DNA of 64,000 bases from Henriciella marina DSM 19595 (lineage in GTDB: Bacteria > Pseudomonadota > Alphaproteobacteria > Caulobacterales > Hyphomonadaceae), in the NCBI RefSeq assembly GCF_000376805.1, contig NZ_AQXT01000002.1:2294001-2358000 (forward strand), read 5' to 3'. Below, in pieces: positions 57,975 to 64,000 of this stretch. The position numbers and the translations under genes were made by a program. Below the pieces are notes generated by a model. The model made no database searches, was not told the origin of the DNA, and worked only from the letters and a program-made list of their open reading frames with translations. Each line of letters opens with the position of its first letter. Position 1 is the first letter of the stretch.

Positions 57975-59546
57975 ATGAAATATCTGCTTTGCGGGGTTGC
58001 AGCTGTTGCTGTCCTTACCGCGTGCGACCAGACAAACGCCTCAGCACCAGAAGAAATTGGCGAAATCAGCCTGCGTGAAGGCGATGCGGCTGAAGCGCCG
58101 GACGTGATTTCCGCAATGATGCTGACCAATTCCGGTGACGGCGTCATTGCGTATGAAACCAAGGAAGTCGATGGCGCTAACGCCACCTTCACGAACGTCA
58201 CGCTGGCAAGCGTAGAAGGCTTCACCGCCGACTCGCTGGTCTTCGAAGGCCTCGACATGGTCGAGGGCCAGGCTTCCTTCTCGCGCATGAGTTTCAGCGG
58301 CATCACGATCAATGCCCCGGAGGCGGCGGACACCACCTCTGTTGGCGTGGGCGAGATTGAACTCATCAATCCATCCCCCGCCCTTTCGGCCTGGGTTGCG
58401 TCCTCCATGGGCACAGGGGAGCCTGCTGACTTCCCGGCTGTCGAAGACATCTCGTTCGACGCGTGGGCCGTTTCAGACGTTGCCGGTGAATTCTCCGGTA
58501 CAGACGCCGAGGGCACCTACACGATCGGCTCGATCCAGATGCGCGACGTTGAGGACCAGCGTGCCGCGTTTGCAGAACTGACCGGCATCACATTCGATCT
58601 CGTCGACGAAAACGACATGGCGTTTGAAGGTGGCCTCGACTCCGTGACGGTTTCCGGCGCCGATCTCAGCTTTCTGAAAGCCATGCAGGAAAATTCAGGC
58701 GACGAGGATGGTATGGTCGCAGCCCTTATGGGTGTGGCGATGAACAATCCGATGGAGCCTGGCTATGACCGGTTCTCGCTGGACAATCTGTCCTTTGAGG
58801 GCGAGGGCATGAGCTTCGCGATGCCGTCGATGGATGCCTATGTCGAGCGTAATAGTGACGGCGAGCCTGTCCGTTACGTCGTCGAGCCGCTCAGCATGAC
58901 GCTAGACGCCGACCCCGATGGCGGTGAGATTGGCCAGAGCCTGTCGCAAAGCCTCAGCATGGTCGGCTACGAAAACATTGAGCTTCGGGCTGCCAGCATC
59001 AGCAATTACGACCCGGAAGCCGACATTGTCGAATTCGAAGCTGCCGACAACTATTTTGAACTGGTTGATGGCGCCCGCTTCTCCTATGGCGGTGAATTCA
59101 TCGGTTACGCTGACTTCAATCAGCAGCTGATGGCTTCCATGGACATGGAAAACCTTTCGGAAGGCGACGAGCCAGACCCGATGGTGGTCCAGGAGGCTCT
59201 CGGCGCGCTTGAGATCGGCAAGTTTGAGCTGCGCATCACCGATGACAGCCTCGTTGACCGCGTCTTCAACGCAATCGCTACCCAGCAGGGCCAGGACCCT
59301 GAGCAGATGCGCAATCAGGTCGCGCAGATGATGGGTATGGCCCCGCTTATGGCGCAACAGTCCGGCATCGATACGGCGATCGCAACGGAGATCGGGACGG
59401 CGCTTTCCTCCTTCATCCAGGATCCGAAGACGCTGACCATCATGGTCGCGCCTGACGAGCCTCTTTCGATGGCGAGCCTCGCAGAGATGGAAGATCCAAG
59501 CATGATCACCAAGGATTATCTCGGCTTCTCGGCGACCAACGAATAG
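57975..59546 (+). CDS. Large acidic lipoprotein of unknown function
   Basis: A 523-residue protein with lipobox VLTAC (Cys17). The mature protein is very acidic and made of repeated strand-like units such as LVFEGLDMVEGQASFS, FEGGLDSVTVSGADLSF and LDNLSFEGEGMSFAMPS, suggesting a long beta structure with possible internal duplication. No domain is recognised. It is followed by a terminator and stands as a single gene. Export to the periplasm or outer membrane is likely. Confidence 0.85.
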   Translation: MKYLLCGVAAVAVLTACDQTNASAPEEIGEISLREGDAAEAPDVISAMMLTNSGDGVIAYETKEVDGANATFTNVTLASVEGFTADSLVFEGLDMVEGQASFSRMSFSGITINAPEAADTTSVGVGEIELINPSPALSAWVASSMGTGEPADFPAVEDISFDAWAVSDVAGEFSGTDAEGTYTIGSIQMRDVEDQRAAFAELTGITFDLVDENDMAFEGGLDSVTVSGADLSFLKAMQENSGDEDGMVAALMGVAMNNPMEPGYDRFSLDNLSFEGEGMSFAMPSMDAYVERNSDGEPVRYVVEPLSMTLDADPDGGEIGQSLSQSLSMVGYENIELRAASISNYDPEADIVEFEAADNYFELVDGARFSYGGEFIGYADFNQQLMASMDMENLSEGDEPDPMVVQEALGALEIGKFELRITDDSLVDRVFNAIATQQGQDPEQMRNQVAQMMGMAPLMAQQSGIDTAIATEIGTALSSFIQDPKTLTIMVAPDEPLSMASLAEMEDPSMITKDYLGFSATNE

Positions 59547-59572
59547 TCGGCGCACCAGACGACAAACGCATC

Positions 59573-59611
59573 AGGCGCGCCCTTTGAACTGAAGGGCGCG
59601 CCTTTTCTTTT
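59573..59611 (+). terminator. Intrinsic terminator after the acidic lipoprotein gene
   Basis: The 12-bp stem AGGCGCGCCCTT/AAGGGCGCGCCT with a 7-base loop is followed by TTTCTTTT, 27 bases after the stop. Confidence 0.85.
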
Positions 59612-59639
59612 GGCAAGCGAGAGCGCATATCTGGCGCCC

Positions 59640-60464
59640 ATGAAACTTGCTTATTTTGGAGATGTCGTTGGTAAACCGGGCCGCGCTGCGGTGATGGATT
59701 ACCTGCCCGGCCTGCGGCGTGACCTGCAGCTCGATTTCGTCGTGGTGAACGGTGAAAATGCGGCGGGCGGCTTCGGCCTGACCGAATCCATCGCGGGTGA
59801 TTTCTTCAATGCGGGCGCTGACTGTCTTACCCTTGGCGATCATGCCTGGGACCAGCGCGAGGCAATGACATATATTGCGCGCGAACCACGCCTCCTTCGT
59901 CCTGCCAACTACCCTGCCGCCGCTGGTGCGCCCGGAAAAGGCGCACATGTCTTCGTGCTCAATGACGGCCGGAGGGTTGGCGTTGCCCAGCTGCAGGGCA
60001 ATGTCTTCATGAAGCAACAGCTTGAAAACGCATTCCAGCATGCAGACCGCGTCCTCGACGATATGCCGCTCGGCCTCGCGGTCGATGCGATGATCGTCGA
60101 CATCCATTGCGAAGCGACCAGCGAGAAAATGGCGATGGGCCATCATTGCGACGGGCGCGCCAGCCTTGTCGTTGGCAGCCACACGCACGTGCCCACAGCC
60201 GACATCATGATCCTTGAAGGCGGAACCGGCTATCAGACGGATGCCGGCATGTGCGGTGACTATGACAGCGTCATCGGCATGAAAAAGGAAAACTCGGTTC
60301 AACGCTTTGCGACCCAGCTGCCCGGAGACCGCTATGCGCCCGCGCTCGGCGAAGGCACGCTTTGCGGGGTCTATGTAGAGACAGACGACGCCACCGGCCT
60401 TGCAAAACGCATTGAGCCAATCCGCATTGGCGGGCGGCTGGCTGAAGCGATCCCCGCGAACTAG
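59640..60464 (+). CDS. YmdB-type metallophosphoesterase (TIGR00282)
   Basis: A 274-residue calcineurin-fold phosphoesterase: KLAYFGDVVGKPGR, VVNGENAAGG, LGDHAWDQ, DIHCEATSEKMA and VVGSHTHVPTAD supply the two-metal site. YmdB homologues hydrolyse 2',3'-cyclic nucleotides and affect mRNA stability and biofilm in Bacillus. The ATG at 59640 begins the first strand; the terminator stem lies 30 bases upstream. Role here is inferred from the family. Confidence 0.93.
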   Translation: MKLAYFGDVVGKPGRAAVMDYLPGLRRDLQLDFVVVNGENAAGGFGLTESIAGDFFNAGADCLTLGDHAWDQREAMTYIAREPRLLRPANYPAAAGAPGKGAHVFVLNDGRRVGVAQLQGNVFMKQQLENAFQHADRVLDDMPLGLAVDAMIVDIHCEATSEKMAMGHHCDGRASLVVGSHTHVPTADIMILEGGTGYQTDAGMCGDYDSVIGMKKENSVQRFATQLPGDRYAPALGEGTLCGVYVETDDATGLAKRIEPIRIGGRLAEAIPAN

Positions 60465-60601
60465 AGGCGCGAGGCCCTGGCCCAACGGCCTTTAGACTTG
60501 CTTGTCATTACAGGGCCCTGCATCCATAGCTTTAAAATTCGCGGTGGCTGCTTTATCCCCACGCCACTGACATCAGATCATTCCAGCTTTGCGAGGGTTT
60601 C

Positions 60602-61354
60602 ATGGCCGGACATTCGAAATGGGCCAACATCCAGCACCGCAAGGGCGCGCAGGACAAGAAACGCGCTGCCCTCTTTGCGCGCCTGTCCAAGGAAATCACG
60701 ATTGCGTCGAAACTCGGCGGACCCGACCCTGACGCCAATCCGCGCCTGCGCCTTGCGATAAACAATGCGCGCGGCCAGTCCATGCCCAAGGACAATATCA
60801 AGCGCGCGGTCGACAAGGGCCAGGGCGGCGCTGGCGAAGAATATTTCGACATCCGATATGAAGGCTTTGGCCCGGGCGGCGTTGGCATCATCGTCGAGGC
60901 CTCGACCGACAACAAGAACCGCGCAGCGAGCGAGATCCGGTCTGCCTTTTCAAAGAATGGCGGCAATCTCGGCGAGACAGGCTCTGTTTCCTTCGGCTTC
61001 GAACAGGTTGGCGAGATCCAGTACCCGGTCGAGGCTGGCGATGAGATGGAAGTCATGGAAGCGGCGATCGAAGCCGGTGCGACAGACGTCGAGACCGACG
61101 AAGAAAACCACTGGATTTATACAGAGCGCGAGGACCTTACAGATGTCGCCTCGACGCTTGAGGGCAAGTTCGGCGAGGTCGAAGCCAAGTCCACCCAGCT
61201 GATCTGGAAGCCGCAGAACAATGTGCCGGTCGAGGGCGATCATGCCGACACGCTGATGAAGCTGCTCGATGTTCTCGATGAGCTCGATGACGTCCAGAAC
61301 GTCTATGACAACTCCGAGCTTTCGGACGCCGAAATCGAGCGTCTCTCCAGCTAG
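60602..61354 (+). CDS. YebC/PmpR-family regulator
   Basis: A 250-residue YebC protein, opening [18 protein letters not shown]. The family includes DNA-binding transcriptional regulators and, in newer work, ribosome-associated factors that help translate proline runs. Residues [13 protein letters not shown] and the acidic end match. The start follows GCGAGGG. ruvC is often found downstream in other genomes but is absent here. Confidence 0.96.
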   Translation: MAGHSKWANIQHRKGAQDKKRAALFARLSKEITIASKLGGPDPDANPRLRLAINNARGQSMPKDNIKRAVDKGQGGAGEEYFDIRYEGFGPGGVGIIVEASTDNKNRAASEIRSAFSKNGGNLGETGSVSFGFEQVGEIQYPVEAGDEMEVMEAAIEAGATDVETDEENHWIYTEREDLTDVASTLEGKFGEVEAKSTQLIWKPQNNVPVEGDHADTLMKLLDVLDELDDVQNVYDNSELSDAEIERLSS

Positions 61355-61374
61355 CGCTCACGGATTTACCTGAG

Positions 61375-61408
61375 AGGCCTCACGCAACTTCACCATTGCG
61401 TGAGGCCT
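61375..61408. other. Perfect 13-bp hairpin after yebC without T-run
   Basis: AGGCCTCACGCAA and TTGCGTGAGGCCT enclose an 8-base loop, starting 21 bases after the yebC stop. Neither strand has a T-run afterwards, so it is not a standard intrinsic terminator. It may stabilise the mRNA end or be a regulator site. Confidence 0.6.
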
Positions 61409-61484
61409 GCAGTGCACGTCTCGAAATAGACAGTTCGGCCTCCATATTCCGGGCAAATCACACGTTTACCCCTGGGAATGCCCA

Positions 61485-62153
61485 ATGAAATTTTCTCAAA
61501 CCACAATCGTCGCCATTGCGGCTGGCACCCTCGCGGCCGGCGGCGCATTCGTCTGGAGCGCCATGGCCGAAGAAGCCAGCACCCTGCCGCCGCCAAGCGC
61601 GAATGTCCAAACCGCCATCTTCGCAGGCGGCTGTTTCTGGTGCACCGAAGCCGATTTCGACAAGCTCTCCGGCGTTGTCTCAACCGTTTCTGGCTATACG
61701 GGCGGCACAGTCGACGATCCGACCTACCGGCAGGTTACGCGGGGCGGGACGGGTCATTATGAAGCGGTCGAAGTCAGCTATGATCCAGCCAAGGTGAGCT
61801 ATGAAGAGCTGGTCGACTACTACTTCCGTACCATCGACCCGACTGACCCCGACGGTCAGTTCTGCGACAAGGGCGCAAGCTATCGCACCGCCGTCTTCGT
61901 GGACGACGCTGAAGAGCGCGGCGTCGTCGAGGCCGAGATCAAGGAGATTGAGGACGCTGGAACGCTGCCAGCCCCGGTCGTCACCAAAGTGCTGGACGAG
62001 CAGACTTTCTGGCCCGCTGAGGATTATCACCAGAACTATTACCGTACGACGCCCGTAAAATATCGCTTCTACCGCAATAGTTGCGGGCGCGATGCGCGTC
62101 TGGAAGACCTCTGGGGCGACGCTGCAATGCGGCTGCCAGACAGCGCGGGCTAG
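61485..62153 (+). CDS. Peptide methionine sulfoxide reductase MsrA (periplasmic)
   Basis: A 222-residue MsrA with an N-terminal signal peptide (hydrophobic IVAIAAGTLAAGGAFVWSAMA, with cleavage near AMA-EE). The active site is GGCFWC (Cys50, Cys53), followed by SGYTGG, YDP and EDYHQNYY. Cys53 next to Cys50 suggests a different recycling pathway from the cytoplasmic MsrA at 44381. Likely exported to the periplasm to repair oxidised methionine; its reductant is not in the window. Confidence 0.92.
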   Translation: MKFSQTTIVAIAAGTLAAGGAFVWSAMAEEASTLPPPSANVQTAIFAGGCFWCTEADFDKLSGVVSTVSGYTGGTVDDPTYRQVTRGGTGHYEAVEVSYDPAKVSYEELVDYYFRTIDPTDPDGQFCDKGASYRTAVFVDDAEERGVVEAEIKEIEDAGTLPAPVVTKVLDEQTFWPAEDYHQNYYRTTPVKYRFYRNSCGRDARLEDLWGDAAMRLPDSAG

Positions 62154-62186
62154 CAGAGCTCACAGCCTTTCGGATCACGAATTTTA

Positions 62187-62220
62187 AAAAGCCCCGCAGT
62201 GCTGAAACTGCGGGGCTTTT
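62187..62220. terminator. Bidirectional terminator between msrA and lolA
   Basis: The stem AAAAGCCCCGCAGT/ACTGCGGGGCTTTT with a 6-base loop has T-runs on both strands, so it can end the + strand msrA and the - strand lolA transcripts. Confidence 0.9.
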
Positions 62221-62246
62221 CTGATTTTGAGGTAAGAGCTTGGCGT

Positions 62247-63089
62247 CTAGCGCTCGTCTTCTTCCTCATCGGCCGGGTCATCCAGCCGGAAGAGCCGTGG
62301 GCTCAGCCTGACATTCGTCTCGATATCCTGCAGCGCCACACGCGTGACCTGACGGTTCGCATCGAGGGCGCGCCAGCTCATCAGCTGGTAGCTCGCCGGA
62401 TCGAAATAGAGCGTGACTTCGCCCTCTGCCTCGCCGGACCGGTCCTGCATCGTGATGGCAATCTCGCTTGGCGTCTTGCGCACATCGGTGACGCGGGCTT
62501 CGGTTTCGAAATCCAGCTCATCGTCGAGGATGAGCCCAAGCGGCGTCGATGCCAGCGGAACGCGGTCAACCGTTTCAAGGTCGCTGTCTTCCATCGCCAC
62601 GGTCGTGCCATTTGCGACGATCAGGATCGGTGTCGGCTCGTCATAGTCGAACCGCATCCGTCCGGGGCGCTGAAGGGCAAAGTCACCTTCAGTGTACGCC
62701 CCATTCGGCGAGACCTGGGTGAACCGACCGCGCGCGGTCTCTGCTGCCGACAGCGACGCGGCCGCCGCCTTCAGGATGGCGCGCCGTTCGGTTGCTGAAA
62801 CCGCATTGGAGTCGGCTGCCTGCTGAGCCGTTGGGGTCTTTTCGGCACGCGGCGGCACCGGATCTGGCGCAACGCCCGTCACAGGCACCTCTGCGCTGGT
62901 CTCCTGCGCAAGCACCAACTGGGCAGGTGCCGGGCTGGCGACCTGTGTCGCAGCTGCGGGCGCGCTTATTGCGCTGGCAGTACGCCAGGAAAGCTGCGGC
63001 TGGGCCGCAGCGGAAAAATCTGTTGTGAGCGCGAACGGACCGGCTCCGAAAGCGAGGATGGCCGTAAGCGTCGGGAATAGAGGCGTCAT
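62247..63089 (-). CDS. lolA: Outer-membrane lipoprotein carrier protein LolA
   Basis: A 280-residue protein. The N-terminal signal (LTAILAFGAGPFAL) is followed by an Ala/Pro-rich stretch of about 60 residues. The LolA fold then begins with LSAAETARGRFTQVSPNGAY and includes GRMRFDYDEPTPILIVANG, which lines the lipid cavity. It moves lipoproteins across the periplasm. The linker is longer than usual in this family. It lies 111 bases downstream of ftsK on the same strand, a common alphaproteobacterial order. Confidence 0.9.
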   Translation of the reverse strand: MTPLFPTLTAILAFGAGPFALTTDFSAAAQPQLSWRTASAISAPAAATQVASPAPAQLVLAQETSAEVPVTGVAPDPVPPRAEKTPTAQQAADSNAVSATERRAILKAAAASLSAAETARGRFTQVSPNGAYTEGDFALQRPGRMRFDYDEPTPILIVANGTTVAMEDSDLETVDRVPLASTPLGLILDDELDFETEARVTDVRKTPSEIAITMQDRSGEAEGEVTLYFDPASYQLMSWRALDANRQVTRVALQDIETNVRLSPRLFRLDDPADEEEDER

Positions 63090-63200
63090 GCTCGTTCTCC
63101 TGTCTTGGCCATGAAACATAGGTCCCTGAGGGGCCGCAAAACAGGGCTGAATTAAGGTATTTCCGCCGCGTTTCGTTGTGCCCGGTTCAGGTCAGTACGC

Positions 63201-64000
63201 TCAGTCGGACGGCGTGTCCCGCGCCAGGATTTCTCGCTTGCCGGCATGATTGGGCGCGGAAATCACGCCTTCCTCTTCGAGCCGCTCGATCAGGGTCGCA
63301 GCCTTGTTATAGCCGATCTTCAAACGGCGCTGGATGTAGGAGGTCGAGGCGCGCTTGTCGCGAATGACGATCGCCATGGCCTGGGCATAGAGGTCATCAT
63401 CGCCGTCACCGGTCGAAACACCCAGCATCGCATCCATGATGGCGCTGCCGGTTCCGCCTTCATCGGGCTCTTCCAGAATGTTTTCGTTATAGTCGGGTTC
63501 GCCCTGTTCTTTCAGCCAGCCAACCACGGTCTCAACCTCTTCATCCGACACGAACGGACCGTGTAGACGCTTTGTTTTCACGCCTGCCGCCTGATAGAGG
63601 AGGTCGCCCATACCCAGCAGCTGCTCAGCGCCCTGCTCGCCCAGAATGGTGCGCGAGTCGATTTTGGTTGTCACCATATAGGAAATCCGCGTCGGGAAGT
63701 TCGCTTTAATGGTGCCGGTGATGACATCGACGGATGGCCGCTGCGTCGCCGTGATGAGGTGAATGCCAGCTGCCCGCGCCATCTGCGCCAGTCGCTGGAT
63801 ACAGCCTTCGATCTCCTTGCCCGCAACCATCATCAGATCTGCCATCTCGTCGATGACGACGACGATGTTCGGAATATGCTCGATCGACAGGATTTCGGTT
63901 TCATAGGCAGGCTTGCCGCGCTCATCATAGCCAGTCTGGACCTTGCGGGTGAGCTGCTCACCCTTCTCGCGGTAGCGGGCCGCCTTCTCGTTAAAGCCTG
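63201..64000 (-). CDS. ftsK: DNA translocase FtsK, C-terminal part (5' end outside window)
   Basis: The frame is open to the window edge, so the N-terminal part and most of the motor domain lie beyond. Visible segments are VVVIDEMADLMMVAGK (Walker B region), ITATQRPSVDVITG, the ANFPTRISYMV loop and the winged-helix gamma domain with SYIQRRLKIGYNKAATLIE, which recognises KOPS/FtsK-orienting sequences. The protein pumps DNA at the septum and activates XerCD at dif. XerC is at the other end of the window. Confidence 0.95.
   Translation of the reverse strand, partial: GFNEKAARYREKGEQLTRKVQTGYDERGKPAYETEILSIEHIPNIVVVIDEMADLMMVAGKEIEGCIQRLAQMARAAGIHLITATQRPSVDVITGTIKANFPTRISYMVTTKIDSRTILGEQGAEQLLGMGDLLYQAAGVKTKRLHGPFVSDEEVETVVGWLKEQGEPDYNENILEEPDEGGTGSAIMDAMLGVSTGDGDDDLYAQAMAIVIRDKRASTSYIQRRLKIGYNKAATLIERLEEEGVISAPNHAGKREILARDTPSD

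Overview
The window is a gene-dense, GC-rich stretch of an alphaproteobacterial chromosome, without rRNA, prophage, CRISPR array or plasmid functions. The gene order (xerC-priA, atpHAGD, trpF-trpB-trpA-accD-folC, tsaE-amgK-murU-addB-addA-trxA, ftsK-lolA) and the zinc-poor forms of PriA and AccD fit the Caulobacterales/Hyphomonadaceae branch. A CYP153-type alkane hydroxylase, de novo glycine betaine synthesis, a flagellar MotA and many secreted or lipid-anchored proteins fit a marine, possibly hydrocarbon-using member such as a Hyphomonas or Henriciella relative. That assignment is inference.

Layout. 1-3.4 kb: end of an ASCH-domain gene, an SDR, an enoyl-CoA hydratase, a DUF202 membrane protein and xerC. 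3.4-5.8 kb: a long inverted-repeat element, then priA. 6-12.3 kb: F1 ATP synthase atpH-A-G-D. atpD is fused in frame to an N-terminal Cys-pair domain and ends at a strong terminator, and atpC is separated from it by an antisense enoyl-CoA hydratase gene. 12.4-14.1 kb: a lipoprotein, a small protein and a thioesterase. 14.2-17.8 kb: an operon for a CYP153 P450, a TetR regulator, ferredoxin reductase and ferredoxin, with a palindromic operator candidate before the P450. 17.9-28.5 kb: a long colinear run of a PLP lyase, tsaE, amgK, murU, addB, addA and trxA, mostly overlapping start to stop, joining amino-acid metabolism, tRNA modification, wall recycling and double-strand break repair. 28.5-32.3 kb: a looser, repeat-rich region with an SDR, a small membrane protein, a GIY-YIG gene bracketed by palindromes and an A+T-richer TIGR02391-like gene. 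This is the only clearly accessory stretch. 32.3-37.6 kb: trpF-trpB-cutA-trpA-accD-folC on the minus strand.

37.7-41 kb: a CoA-transferase and the two methyltransferases that make glycine betaine from glycine. 41-44.3 kb: a membrane protein, a cyclic-di-GMP enzyme paired with a GAF protein, and tRNA-Ser(GGA). 44.4-50.8 kb: msrA, gluQ, a DMT exporter, a lipoprotein alkaline phosphatase, a hydrolase, a TPR protein, a HAD phosphatase and rpmJ. 50.9-57.9 kb: a lytic transglycosylase, an MFS transporter, motA, a conserved small protein, a cation/proton antiporter with an RCK-like tail and a YgjP-type metalloprotease. 58-64 kb: a large acidic lipoprotein, ymdB, yebC, a periplasmic msrA, lolA and the C-terminal part of ftsK, which runs off the end.

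The most unusual items are the in-frame fusion of a C-x2-C...C-x2-C domain to ATP synthase beta, the separation of atpC from its operon, and the GIY-YIG gene flanked by palindrome clusters. No complete, obviously new multi-gene system could be demonstrated from sequence alone. All reading was by eye, without database searches.
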